NCBI RefSeq assembly: GCF_007970665.1
Contig: NZ_CP042430.1
Location: 4,030,001-4,094,000, forward strand
DNA from: Baekduia soli
Lineage (GTDB): Bacteria; Actinomycetota; Thermoleophilia; Solirubrobacterales; Solirubrobacteraceae
Direction of reading: 5' to 3'
Length of the DNA: 64,000 bases
The notes under the pieces: generated by a model
The model's database searches: none
What the model was told of the DNA's origin: nothing
Seen by the model: the letters and a program-made list of their open reading frames with translations, nothing else
Made by a program: the position numbers and the translations under genes
Shown: one piece after another, positions 42,551-51,155 of the stretch
Layout of the letters: each line of letters begins with the position of its first letter
Position numbering within the stretch: the first letter of the stretch is position 1

Positions 42551-43503
42551 TCCAGCGCCTCCCGGTGGCCTCCGGCCCCCGGCCCGCGCCACGGGCGCCA
42601 GGGAACGGCCTGTGCCATCGCCGCGGCCCCGGGCGCCCCGCCGGCCGCGCGGCGAGCCCGCAGGCTGCCGCGCGCGTCGCGCAGCCCGGCCGCGAGCCCG
42701 CGCAGGTGGCCGCGCAGCGTTCCGCCGCGCGCGGCCGACACGAGCCAGCCGGCCTGCCGGTAGGCCACGAACGGGGCCCAGCGCAGCGGGAACCAGCGGG
42801 TGACGAGCAGGAGGCTGTTGCGCGCGACCCAGAAGCCGACGGCCGCGCCCGAGCCCCCTCCGGCGTGGCGCGCCACCGCGGGCTCGTAGCGGCACGTCCA
42901 CCCCGCCAGCCGCAGGCGCAGCGCGAGGTCGACGTCCTCGAGGTACATCCCGTAGCGCTCGTCGAAGCCGCCCGCGGCGACCACGGCGTCGCGGCGGTAC
43001 AGCGCGGCGCCCGCGCACGCGCCCCAGATCTCCCCGGCCTCGCCGAAGCGCGACGGCGGGTCGGTGTCCCGGCGCCCGTGGCCGCGCTGCTCGCAGACGC
43101 CGTCGCGGCGCAGCGTGTCGCCGGCGTCGTCGATGAGGCCCGGGTCGTCCATCCCGACCATCTTGCACGCCACGGACCCCGCCTCGGGTGCGGCCTCCAA
43201 CACTCCTGCCATCCGCGCCACCCAGTCGGGTGCCAGGACGACGTCGGTGTTGACCAGCGCGACCGCGTCGCAGTCGGCGACGGAGGCGATGCCGAGGTTG
43301 ACCGCCGCGGCGAACCCTCCGGGCTGCCCGCGGCCCACCACGTCGATCCCCTGGGCGCGCAGCCAGGCCACGGATTCGTCGCGCGAGCCGTCGTCGACGA
43401 CGATGAGGCGGTCCGGGGACCGGGTCTGGGCGCGGAGCGAGTCGATCAGGCCGGGCAGCCACCGGCGCCCGTCGCGATTGGGGACGACGACCGCGACCCT
43501 CAC
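42547..43503 (-). CDS. GT2 glycosyltransferase, rhamnosyltransferase-like
   Basis: 318 residues. RVAVVVPNRDGRRWLPGLID, DDGSRDESVAWL, GFAAAVNLGIASV, the metal site in ALVNTDVVLAPDW, and FDERYGMYLEDVDLALRLRL (ED-x-D motif) are classic for GT2 enzymes of the rhamnosyl/galactofuranosyl type. The C-terminus has a hydrophobic stretch and a Gly/Ala-rich tail. It is coupled both ways in the operon by GTGA overlaps, so it acts together with the GT4 and GT-C enzymes on an envelope glycan. Confidence 0.88.
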   Translation of the reverse strand: MRVAVVVPNRDGRRWLPGLIDSLRAQTRSPDRLIVVDDGSRDESVAWLRAQGIDVVGRGQPGGFAAAVNLGIASVADCDAVALVNTDVVLAPDWVARMAGVLEAAPEAGSVACKMVGMDDPGLIDDAGDTLRRDGVCEQRGHGRRDTDPPSRFGEAGEIWGACAGAALYRRDAVVAAGGFDERYGMYLEDVDLALRLRLAGWTCRYEPAVARHAGGGSGAAVGFWVARNSLLLVTRWFPLRWAPFVAYRQAGWLVSAARGGTLRGHLRGLAAGLRDARGSLRARRAAGGAPGAAAMAQAVPWRPWRGPGAGGHREALE

Positions 43504-44666
43504 GCGGCCGTTCGGCGCCCGGCGAGCGCCAGGCCCAGCGCCGGCCGCCGGCGCTCCCCGCGTGGACCCGGGCCGGCCGCGAGGCCCTGCTCGACGTTCG
43601 CGAGGATCCCCGCACGGAACGCGTCGGCGCTGAAGCGCTGCGCGTTGGCGACGCAGTCGGCGGGGTCGACCGACAGCGGGTCGAACGCCGCCACCGCCTC
43701 GGCGAGGGCCTCCGGCGTCGCGCTCTCGTAGAAGACCCCGGTGCGCCCCTCCACCACGGACTCCGTCACGCCGCCCTCGTCGAGCGCGATGACCGGCCGC
43801 CCGGCGGCCTGGGCCTCGACGGCGGCGATGCCGAACTCCTCCGTCGCGGTGACCACCAGCGCCCGCGAGGTCGCCAGCAGCCGCGCGACCTCGGCGTCGC
43901 TGACCCGACCGGTGAAGCGCACGGTCGGGCCCGCCAGCCGCTGCAGGCGCCGCGCGTCGGGCCCGTCGCCGATGATGACCAGCGGACGGCGCAGCTGGCC
44001 GAACGCGCGCACGGCCAGCTCGATGCGCTTGTGCGGCATGAGCTCGGACAGGACGACGTAGTGCTCGCCGGGCACGCCGGGCGCGAAGCGCTCGATCTCC
44101 ACGGGCGGGTGCACGACGTCGGCCTCGCGGGTGAAGTAGCGCGCGATCCGCCGGCGCGTGGTCTCCGAGTTGGCCACGTAGCGGTCGACCCGTTGGGCGG
44201 CGATCCAGTCCCACTGGCGCCAGCGCGACAGCACCGCGCCCAGCGCGGCCCGCGCGATCGGCCCGCGGCCGCGCAGCGTCGCCTCGCGCGCGTTCCAGGC
44301 GTAGCGGAAGGGGTTGTGGCAGTAGCAGACGTGCACCGCGTTCTCGGAGGGCAGCACGCCGTGCGCCCAGGCCGACGAGCTCGAGAGCACGAGGTCGTAG
44401 CCGCTGAGGTCCAGCGCCTCCATGGCGTAGGGGTAGAGCGGCAGGTAGCGCCGGAACGACGTGGCGTCGGGCCGCAGGCGCTGCAGGAACGACGTGTGCA
44501 CCCGCCGGTGGGCGAAGCGCCCCTCGGTGCCGACCGGGTCGTAGACCGCCGTGAACAGGTCGGCCTCGGGGAACATCTCGCAGAGCGCGAGGAACACGCG
44601 CTCGCCCCCGCGCAGGTCCAACAGGAAGTCGTGGACCAGTGCGACGCGTGGCTCATCCGGCAGCAT
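43500..44666 (-). CDS. GT4 glycosyltransferase
   Basis: 388 residues of GT-B fold. Acceptor half begins RVALVHDFLLDLRGGERVFL. The donor half has HYVVLSELMPHKRIELAVRA, VIIGDGPDARRL, and EEFGIAAVEAQAAGRPVIAL, the E-x7-E retaining motif. Membership fits the PimB/RfaB-type family that adds mannose or other sugars to lipid carriers. First gene of its four-gene operon; TAGACT lies nine bases before the ATG. The donor and acceptor are not deducible. Confidence 0.9.
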   Translation of the reverse strand: MLPDEPRVALVHDFLLDLRGGERVFLALCEMFPEADLFTAVYDPVGTEGRFAHRRVHTSFLQRLRPDATSFRRYLPLYPYAMEALDLSGYDLVLSSSSAWAHGVLPSENAVHVCYCHNPFRYAWNAREATLRGRGPIARAALGAVLSRWRQWDWIAAQRVDRYVANSETTRRRIARYFTREADVVHPPVEIERFAPGVPGEHYVVLSELMPHKRIELAVRAFGQLRRPLVIIGDGPDARRLQRLAGPTVRFTGRVSDAEVARLLATSRALVVTATEEFGIAAVEAQAAGRPVIALDEGGVTESVVEGRTGVFYESATPEALAEAVAAFDPLSVDPADCVANAQRFSADAFRAGILANVEQGLAAGPGPRGERRRPALGLALAGRRTAA

Positions 44667-44696
44667 CCGGCGGCGAGTCTAATTCCCCGGGCCGAC

Positions 44697-45473
44697 TCAC
44701 CACGCTGCGGCCGGCACGGCGCTCCCCGCCAGCAGGGCCGCGGCGACCGCCCCGGGGTCGTCCCACATCGGGATGTGGCCGCAGCCCGGGAGCGCGATCT
44801 CCCGTATCGCGGCGGGGATCGTGCGGGGGCGGGCGATGAGGCGGTCGTGCTCGGGCCAGACCAGGGTCACGGGTACGCCGACGCGGTCGAGGTCCGGGAA
44901 CCGACCGGCGCGCATCGCCGCGTTGACGGCGGTGAAGCCGGGCGCCCGACCGTAGGAGCGCACGAGCGCCGCGGCGTCGGCCGGCGGCACGCGCTCGGGG
45001 TGGGCCATCGTCCCCAGCAGCGTCACGCGCCGCACCGCGGTGACGCGGGTGGCCGCGCCGATCACGGGCGCGACCGCGCGGGCCAGGCTCCGGGCCACCC
45101 CGGGCTTGGGCGCCAGCGGGGCGCTCCACAGGCCGGCGGGCGCGATCGCGGTGACGGTCTGCGCGGCGCGGTCGAGCCCCAGCGCCAGCGCGACCCAGCC
45201 GCCGAGCGAGTTGCCCGCCACGTGCCATGACGCCGGGCCCAGCGCGTCATCGCAGAACGCGCGGACGGCGCCGGCCAGGGCGCCCGGCGTCGGCGTGACG
45301 CCCGGCGGCAGCGGCGCCGACCCGCCGAACCCGGGGAGGTCGACGGTGACGACCTCGCGGTGGGCGGCCAGGTGCGCCAGGACGGGGCGCCAGACGTGGC
45401 GGTCGGCCCCCAGCGGGTGCAAGAGCACCAGCGGCGGCCCGGTCCCCGTCCGGTCGTGGGCGAGCCCGGTCAC
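44697..45473 (-). CDS. Alpha/beta-fold hydrolase
   Basis: 258 residues. LVLLHPLGADRHVW (oxyanion side), GNSLGGWVALALG (Ser elbow), VWPEHDRLIARPR (Asp) and PGCGHIPMWDDP (His) complete the triad. Short cap domain. The substrate is unknown; carboxylic esters or lactones are likely. GTG 45473 overlaps the stop of the small membrane protein upstream (GTGA). Confidence 0.85.
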   Translation of the reverse strand: MTGLAHDRTGTGPPLVLLHPLGADRHVWRPVLAHLAAHREVVTVDLPGFGGSAPLPPGVTPTPGALAGAVRAFCDDALGPASWHVAGNSLGGWVALALGLDRAAQTVTAIAPAGLWSAPLAPKPGVARSLARAVAPVIGAATRVTAVRRVTLLGTMAHPERVPPADAAALVRSYGRAPGFTAVNAAMRAGRFPDLDRVGVPVTLVWPEHDRLIARPRTIPAAIREIALPGCGHIPMWDDPGAVAAALLAGSAVPAAAW

Positions 45474-45850
45474 CGCTCCTGGATCGCGAGCGCGGCGCCC
45501 GTGAGCGCGACGGAGGCGCCGATGACCAGCGCGGCGGCCTTCGCCGAGCCGTCGGGCAGCCCGGCACGGCCGGCCAGCGTGGCGCCGAGGTCGGCGAGGT
45601 CGCCGGCGATGGCGGCGCCCAGCCACGGCCGCACGGGCGAGCCGGTCACGGCGGCGACGAGCGCCCCACCGTTGATGACCGCGTCGCGGGCGCCGAGGCC
45701 GCGCAGCGCGACCTTCGTCGGGTCAGTGGCCGAGGACGGGCCGAGCCAGCGCAGCGCCAGGCGCTCGGGCCGGGCGGTGAGCAGGGCGCCGTAGCCGACC
45801 CGGAAGGCGGCGACGGCGACGGCGGCGGTGCGTGGGGAGGCGAGGGTCAT
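45470..45850 (-). CDS. Small membrane protein, function unknown
   Basis: 126 residues with three or four weak helices: TAAVAVAAFRVGYGALLTAR, LRGLGARDAVINGGALVAAV and AAALVIGASVALTGAALA. The phrase RPERLALRWLGPSSATDPTK is typical of a family of DUF4267-like or uncharacterised membrane proteins. Coupled to the hydrolase downstream. The ATG is 33 bases from the CFA-like gene stop, so it may belong to the same transcript as the lipid operon. Confidence 0.6.
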   Translation of the reverse strand: MTLASPRTAAVAVAAFRVGYGALLTARPERLALRWLGPSSATDPTKVALRGLGARDAVINGGALVAAVTGSPVRPWLGAAIAGDLADLGATLAGRAGLPDGSAKAAALVIGASVALTGAALAIQER

Positions 45851-45882
45851 CCTGGGGGTACGAATGTGGCTCGGCGCCGCGA

Positions 45883-47121
45883 TCAGCCCGTCGCCGAGGT
45901 GCTGACGGCGGGCAGCGACGCGCCGGGCTCGCAGACCGACGGGCGCCAGTGCGGCTTGGCCAGGACGGTCTGCACCAGGCCGATGCGGTGCTCGGCGAAG
46001 CCGGCCTCGCAGTAGGCCAGGTACATCCGCCACAGGCGGCGGAAGCGCTCGTCGTAGCCCAGGGCCTCGAGCCGGTCCTCGGCCGCGTCGAAGTTCACGC
46101 GCCAGCGCCGCAGCGTCTCGGCGTAGTGGGGCGTGAGGTCCTCGAGGTGCACCGTGCGAAGGTCGGTGTCGCGCGCGACGCACCGGGCGATGACCTCGCG
46201 CGAGGGCAGGCACCCGTTGGGGAAGATGAGCGTGCGCATGAAGCTCTTGGACGCGCGCTCGACCGCGTAGGCGCGGTCGTCCATCACGATGGCCTGCAGG
46301 AGCATGGAGCCGTCGGGAGCCAGCAGGTCGCTGCAGCAGCGGAAGTAGGTGTCGAAGTCCTTCCAGCCGACGGCCTCGATCATCTCGATGGAGACGAGCT
46401 TGTCGTAGCGCCCGCGCAGGTCGCGGTAGTCGTCGCGCAGCACGGTGACGCGGTCCTGCAGCCCCGCCTCGCGCACGCGGCGCACCGCCACGTCGTGCTG
46501 CTCGGCCGAGATCGTCGTCGTCGTGACCCGGCAGCCGCGCGTCGAGGCGGCGTGCACGGCGAAGCCGCCCCAGCCCGTCCCGATCTCCAGGACGTGGTCT
46601 GCGGCGCCGATGTCGAGCTTGTCGCAGATGCGGTCCAGCTTGGCCCGCGACGCCTCCTCCAGGCTCATCCCCGGGCGCTCGAACACCGCCCCCGAGTACA
46701 TCATCGTGGGGTCGAGCATGATCTCGAACAGGTCGTTGCCCAGGTCGTAGTGAGCGGCGATGTCCTGCCGGCTGCGCAGCGGCGTGTTGCGCACGAACGC
46801 CAGGCGCGCGCGCTGGAACGGCTCGCGCAGCGGCGTCATCCGCCGGCGCACCTCGTCGAGCTTGGTCACGTTGCGCGCCGCGACGCGCACGAGCGCCGTC
46901 AGATCCGGCGAGTCCCACAGCCCGTCGCGGTAGGACTCGGCCAGGCCGAGGCTGCCGCGCAGCAGCGCCACCCAGGCGCGGTCCGAGCGGATCGACATCG
47001 TGGCCTCGGGCGCCCCGTGCCCGAAGACGTGGCGCTGCGGGCCCTCGACGACCGTGAGACGGCCGACCTCGATGCGGCGCAGGATGGACAGGACGACGGC
47101 ACGGGCGGCGCGCTCGGTCAC
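45883..47121 (-). CDS. Cyclopropane-fatty-acyl-phospholipid synthase-like methyltransferase
   Basis: 412 residues. N-terminal lipid-binding part, then HYDLGNDLFEIMLDPTMMYS, the CFA-synthase signature, and the SAM site VLEIGTGWGGFAVHAASTRG. SIEMIEAVGWKDFDTYF and the C-terminal HYAETLRRWRVNF complete the pattern, with conserved catalytic Cys/Glu region. It methylates or methylenates double bonds of membrane phospholipid acyl chains. GTG 47121 overlaps the DUF1365 stop; with the flavoprotein upstream this forms a FAD oxidoreductase-DUF1365-CFA operon. Confidence 0.92.
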   Translation of the reverse strand: MTERAARAVVLSILRRIEVGRLTVVEGPQRHVFGHGAPEATMSIRSDRAWVALLRGSLGLAESYRDGLWDSPDLTALVRVAARNVTKLDEVRRRMTPLREPFQRARLAFVRNTPLRSRQDIAAHYDLGNDLFEIMLDPTMMYSGAVFERPGMSLEEASRAKLDRICDKLDIGAADHVLEIGTGWGGFAVHAASTRGCRVTTTTISAEQHDVAVRRVREAGLQDRVTVLRDDYRDLRGRYDKLVSIEMIEAVGWKDFDTYFRCCSDLLAPDGSMLLQAIVMDDRAYAVERASKSFMRTLIFPNGCLPSREVIARCVARDTDLRTVHLEDLTPHYAETLRRWRVNFDAAEDRLEALGYDERFRRLWRMYLAYCEAGFAEHRIGLVQTVLAKPHWRPSVCEPGASLPAVSTSATG

Positions 47122-47885
47122 GGGGCCTCCGGGAGCGTGGGACGGGGATGGATGGGCACGCGCTTGAGCGCCAGGGCGGCGGCGTGGGCATAGATGAGCG
47201 CCAGGACGCGGAGCGTCGCGGCGGGATGGCGGCCCACGACGCGAGCCAGGGTGCGCGGCGTGAACGGCGCGCGGCGCAGCGAGAGCGTCGCGTCGAACAC
47301 GCGCTCGCCGCCCTCGCGGCTCTCGATGTGGACCGACAGCGTGGGCCGCGCGGGCGACGGCTGGGTGGCGTGCCACTCGTAGGACTGGTCCATGCCCATG
47401 AACGGCGAGACGTGCAGGCGCTTGTCGAAGTGGCCCTTGATGACGCCGGCCCCGTCGGGCGGCGCGGGCAGCACGTAGGCGTGGCGCTCGGACCACGGCG
47501 TGCTCGTCACCTCGGCCACGACGCACTGCAGCGTCCCGTCGGCCCGGTGGCAGTAGTAGAAGCTGACCGGGTTGAAGCAGTGGCCGAAGGTCCGCAGCTG
47601 GGTCAGCAGGCGGATCGGGCCGTCGGGCGCGGTCCCGGTGCGCTGCGCGACGAGGTCGCGGACCGCGTCGGCCAGGCCCACCTGCGGGTCGCCGAGGTAG
47701 TCCGCGCGGCGGAACCGCACGAGCCCCGGCCCGCGGCGCACCAGGCGGCCCCCCAGCAGGCGGGGGAGCTCTTCGAGGTCGACGTAGGCCATGGAGATCC
47801 GGTGGCGGAACGCGTGCGGGCGCACGGCGAAGCGCCGGTGGCGCACCGTGCCCTCGTAGAACGCGCTCTGCAGGATGGCGCTCAC
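47118..47885 (-). CDS. DUF1365 family protein
   Basis: 255 residues: SAFYEGTVRHRRFAVRPHAF, then FGHCFNPVSFYYCHRADGTL, KGHFDKRLHVSPFMGMDQSY, all strongly conserved in DUF1365. Family members sit almost always between a flavin amine-oxidase-like enzyme and a CFA synthase and probably assist fatty-acyl modification in the membrane; the reaction is unproven. GTG 47885 overlaps the flavoprotein stop. Confidence 0.92.
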   Translation of the reverse strand: MSAILQSAFYEGTVRHRRFAVRPHAFRHRISMAYVDLEELPRLLGGRLVRRGPGLVRFRRADYLGDPQVGLADAVRDLVAQRTGTAPDGPIRLLTQLRTFGHCFNPVSFYYCHRADGTLQCVVAEVTSTPWSERHAYVLPAPPDGAGVIKGHFDKRLHVSPFMGMDQSYEWHATQPSPARPTLSVHIESREGGERVFDATLSLRRAPFTPRTLARVVGRHPAATLRVLALIYAHAAALALKRVPIHPRPTLPEAP

Positions 47886-49132
47886 GGGACGGCGACCCCG
47901 AGCTCGCGGGCGACGCGCAGGCCGCTGACGACACCGTCCTCGTGGAAGCCCCAGCCCCAGTAGGCGCCGCAGTAGTGCGTGCGCCCGCGGCCGCCGCTGA
48001 TCTCCCCCACGCGCGCCTGGGCCCGCGCGCCCTCCAGCGTGTACACGGGATGGGCGTACTGGATCGTGCGCACGATCCTGGCCGGGTCGATGGCCTCCGT
48101 GCGGTTCAGCGTCACGCACCACTGGTGCTCGGCGGGCAGCGACTGCAGGCGGTTCATGTGGTAGGTCACCGTCGGCCGTCCGGTCGGCGACCCGCACAGG
48201 TGGTAGTTCCAGCTCGCCCAGGCCCGCCGGCGGCGGGGCAGCAGCCCGCGGTCGGTGTGCAGCACCGCCTCGTTGGGCTGGTAGGGGAAGGCGCCGAGCA
48301 GCTCGCGCTCGGCGCGCGTGGCACCGGCGCCGAGGATCGCCAGCGCCTGGTCGGCGTGCAGCGCGAGCACGACGTGGTCGTAGCGCTCGGGCTCGCGCCC
48401 GGCGGCCGTCACGGTCACGCCGTCCTCGTCGCGCTCCAGCGCGGTGACGGGCGTCGAGAGCGCGATGCGCTCGGCGAACGGCGCGATGAGCGCATCGACG
48501 TAGCGCCGCGAGCCGCCCTGGACGGTGCGCCAGCGCGGGCGGTCGCGCAGCTCGAGCATCCCGTGGTTGTCGAAGAACTGGATGAGGAAGCGCGCGGGGA
48601 ACGTCGCCATCTGCTCCGGGCGCGCGGACCAGACGGCGGCCGCCTGGGGCACGATGAGCCGGTCGATGAAGTCGCGGGAGAAGCGCTGGGCCTCCAGCCA
48701 CTCCGCGAGCGATGGGTCGGCGTCGGAGGCCAGCAGCTCGCGCGCGGCGCGCTGGAAGCGGCGGACGTCGAGGACCATGCGGGCGAAGCGCGGCGAGGCC
48801 AGGTGGGAGCGCTTGGCGAACAGGCCGTTGACCGACGTCGAGGCGTACTCGAAGTCGCCGGCGTCGTCGCCCACCCCGAAGCTCATGTCGCTGTCCTGGG
48901 ACGCGACGCCGAGACGGCCCAGCAGCCGCTCGAAGTTCGGGTAGTTGCGGGTGTTGAACACGATGAACCCGGTGTCGACGTCCAGCATGCCGTCCCGGTC
49001 CTGCACCGAGATCGTATTCGTGTGGCCGCCCGCGTAGGCTCCGGCCTCGTACACGCGCACGTCATGGTCGACGTGCAGCGCGTGCGCGGCCACCAGCCCG
49101 GACACCCCGGCTCCGATCACGGCGATCTTCAT
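47882..49132 (-). CDS. FAD-dependent amine-oxidase-like oxidoreductase
   Basis: 416 residues. N-terminal dinucleotide fold: KIAVIGAGVSGLVAAHALHV then VRVYEAGAYAGGHTNTI; second FAD contact near the end, GRTHYCGAYWGWGFHEDGVV. This is the NAD(P)-binding Rossmann/amine oxidoreductase type that accompanies DUF1365 and CFA-like enzymes, thought to desaturate or oxidise acyl chains. First gene of the three-gene lipid operon. It diverges from the GT4 gene with a 158-bp gap. No leaderless TANNNT is visible before its ATG. Confidence 0.88.
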   Translation of the reverse strand: MKIAVIGAGVSGLVAAHALHVDHDVRVYEAGAYAGGHTNTISVQDRDGMLDVDTGFIVFNTRNYPNFERLLGRLGVASQDSDMSFGVGDDAGDFEYASTSVNGLFAKRSHLASPRFARMVLDVRRFQRAARELLASDADPSLAEWLEAQRFSRDFIDRLIVPQAAAVWSARPEQMATFPARFLIQFFDNHGMLELRDRPRWRTVQGGSRRYVDALIAPFAERIALSTPVTALERDEDGVTVTAAGREPERYDHVVLALHADQALAILGAGATRAERELLGAFPYQPNEAVLHTDRGLLPRRRRAWASWNYHLCGSPTGRPTVTYHMNRLQSLPAEHQWCVTLNRTEAIDPARIVRTIQYAHPVYTLEGARAQARVGEISGGRGRTHYCGAYWGWGFHEDGVVSGLRVARELGVAVP

Positions 49133-49290
49133 CGTGAGGGGATTCGTGCCAAGAGCGTCGTTCGGATCATCGGATGACCGCCGGCGGCGCCCGGGCGGGC
49201 CCGGCGGCGCCCCATAGCCTCTCAGCCTCCAAGCCGCCCGTGGCGATCGTGCTGCGGCGCGGGCCGGCCCGTGCGGGTAGCGTGCGCCCG

Positions 49291-50271
49291 ATGCTCGTGG
49301 CCGTCGACGCCCGCGCGCTGGCCGCCCGGCGCGGCGTCGCGCGCTACACGCGCCGGATGCTCGAGGCGCTCGCCGCGCACGCCGAGGTCCGCGCCGTGGT
49401 GCCGGGCCGCGCGCCCGTCGAGCCGGTGCCCGGCGTCACCCTCGTGCGCACGGCGCCGGGCTCGCGCCCCCTGCACGCGGCCGGGGCGCTCTGCGGGCGC
49501 CCCCGCATCGACCGACTCGCCGGCGGCGCCGACGTCGTGTGGCTGCCGGCGCCCGCGCCATGCGCGCCGGGGGCGCGGCACGTGCTGACCGTCCACGACC
49601 TGTCCTGGGAGCAGCGCCCGAAGGACTTCACGGCCTACGAGCGGCTGTGGCACCGCCTGGCGCGCCCGCGCCGGCTGGCGCGCAGCGCCGGCGCGGTGGT
49701 CTGCGACGCGCCCGCCGGCGCGGACCTGCTGCGGGGGCGCTGGGGCGTGACGGCCCGCGTCGTGGAGCCGGGCGTCGACCACGTCGCGGCCAGCCCCCAC
49801 CCCGGCCGCTACGTCCTCTACGTCGGCGCGCTCGAGCCCCGCAAGGGCCTCGACGTCCTCGCCGAGGCGTGGGCGCGGCGGCCGCTGGAGGGCACGGAGC
49901 TGCTGGTCGCCGGTGAGGGGCGCGTCGCCGTGCCGGGTGCGCGCATGCTCGGCCACGTCGACGACGCGCAGCTGCACGCGCTCTACGCCGGCGCGCTGGC
50001 CGTCGTGCTGCCCTCGCACCTGGAGGGCTTCGGGCTGCCGCCCCGCGAGGCGGCCGCGCACGGCACCCCCGCCGTCGTCAGCGACCTGCCGACGCTGCGC
50101 CTGCCCGGGACGCTGCGGGTCCCGCCCGGCGACGCCGCCGCCCTGGCCGCCGCGCTGGCGCGGCTGCCCGCCGAGCGCGCCCGGCTGGTCGCCGAGCTCG
50201 CGCCCCCGCGGACGTGGGCGCAGGCGGGCGCCGAGCTGCACGCGATCCTGGCCGAGGTGGCCGCCCGGTGA
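49291..50271 (+). CDS. GT4 glycosyltransferase
   Basis: 326 residues, GT-B. LVAVDARALAARRGVARYTR at the N-terminus, HVLTVHDLSWEQRPKDFTAY, GRYVLYVGALEPRKGLDVLA, and PSHLEGFGLPPREAAAHGTP, containing the E-x7-E motif. Similar to mannosyl or glucosyl transferases of polysaccharide clusters. TAGCGT lies exactly seven bases before ATG 49291. Coupled to the following GT2 gene (GTGA). Confidence 0.88.
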   Translation: MLVAVDARALAARRGVARYTRRMLEALAAHAEVRAVVPGRAPVEPVPGVTLVRTAPGSRPLHAAGALCGRPRIDRLAGGADVVWLPAPAPCAPGARHVLTVHDLSWEQRPKDFTAYERLWHRLARPRRLARSAGAVVCDAPAGADLLRGRWGVTARVVEPGVDHVAASPHPGRYVLYVGALEPRKGLDVLAEAWARRPLEGTELLVAGEGRVAVPGARMLGHVDDAQLHALYAGALAVVLPSHLEGFGLPPREAAAHGTPAVVSDLPTLRLPGTLRVPPGDAAALAAALARLPAERARLVAELAPPRTWAQAGAELHAILAEVAAR

Positions 50272-51146
50272 GCGCGCCCGCGATCGTCACCGTGCTGCAC
50301 GACTCCGCGCCCGACCTGCGGCGGCTGCTGGCCTCGCTGCCGCGGGCCGCCGCGGACTCGCTCGTGGTCGTCGACGCGGGCTCGGCCGACGACGGTCCGC
50401 GGATCGCCGCCGACTGGGGGGCGACGGTCGTCGAGGCGGGCGACGTCGGCTTCGGCGCGGCCAACAACGCGGGCCTGCGGCACGTGACCGCCTCGGTGAC
50501 GATCCTGCTCAACCCCGACATCGTGGTCGGCGACCCGCCGGTGCTCGAGCGCCTGGCCCGCCACGCGCGGTGCGCCGACGCGCTGCACGTGCCGCGGCTG
50601 CGCAACCCGGACGGCAGCGCGCAGCGCAGCGCCCATGCGCTGCCCGGGCGCCCTGGCGCGCTGCTGCCCGCGCTCGTGCACCCGCGCGCCCTCCCCCGCC
50701 GCCTGCGCCTGCAGGCGGACCCCTGGCGCGCCAGCGCCGAGCGCGAGGTGGGCTGGGCGATCGCCGCGGCGGTCGCGGCGCGCACGGAGACGCTGCGGCG
50801 CCTGGGGCCGTTCGACCCCGCGCAGTTCCTGTTCTACGAGGACATGGACCTGTGCCTGCGGGCGCGGGCCGCCGGCGTGCCGACCGTGCTGCATCCCGAG
50901 CTCGAGCTCGAGCACCGCGGCGGGCACAGCACGGGGCCGGCCTACGGCGGCGAGCCCCACGAGCTGCTGGCCCGCCGCCGCCACGAGGTCGTGGCGGCCA
51001 ACCTCGGGCCGCGCGCGGCCGCGCTGGACGGCGCGGCGCAGGCGCTGACGTTCGCCACGCGCGCCGGCGCGCGCCTGGCGCTGCGCCGTGAGGCCGCGCG
51101 CGAGCGCGCTCAGCTGCGGGCGGTGCTCCATGCGCTTCGCGGGTAG
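50268..51146 (+). CDS. GT2 glycosyltransferase
   Basis: 292 residues. IVTVLHDSAPDLRRLLASLP, VVVDAGSADDGPRIAADWGA, GFGAANNAGLRHV, ILLNPDIVV (metal site) and FDPAQFLFYEDMDLCLRARA (ED-x-D). Same rhamnosyl/galactofuranosyl-type GT2 subgroup as 42547-43503. Probably acts with the coupled GT4 on a surface glycan. Confidence 0.88.
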   Translation: MSAPAIVTVLHDSAPDLRRLLASLPRAAADSLVVVDAGSADDGPRIAADWGATVVEAGDVGFGAANNAGLRHVTASVTILLNPDIVVGDPPVLERLARHARCADALHVPRLRNPDGSAQRSAHALPGRPGALLPALVHPRALPRRLRLQADPWRASAEREVGWAIAAAVAARTETLRRLGPFDPAQFLFYEDMDLCLRARAAGVPTVLHPELELEHRGGHSTGPAYGGEPHELLARRRHEVVAANLGPRAAALDGAAQALTFATRAGARLALRREAARERAQLRAVLHALRG

Positions 51147-51155
51147 CCGGAGGGC

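Noticed and set aside
49133-49170. TGATCC upstream of the flavoprotein-DUF1365-CFA operon, as in RpoE/ChrR promoters
   Set aside because: No TAAGA-like -10 at the right distance, so the match to the -35 alone is not enough.
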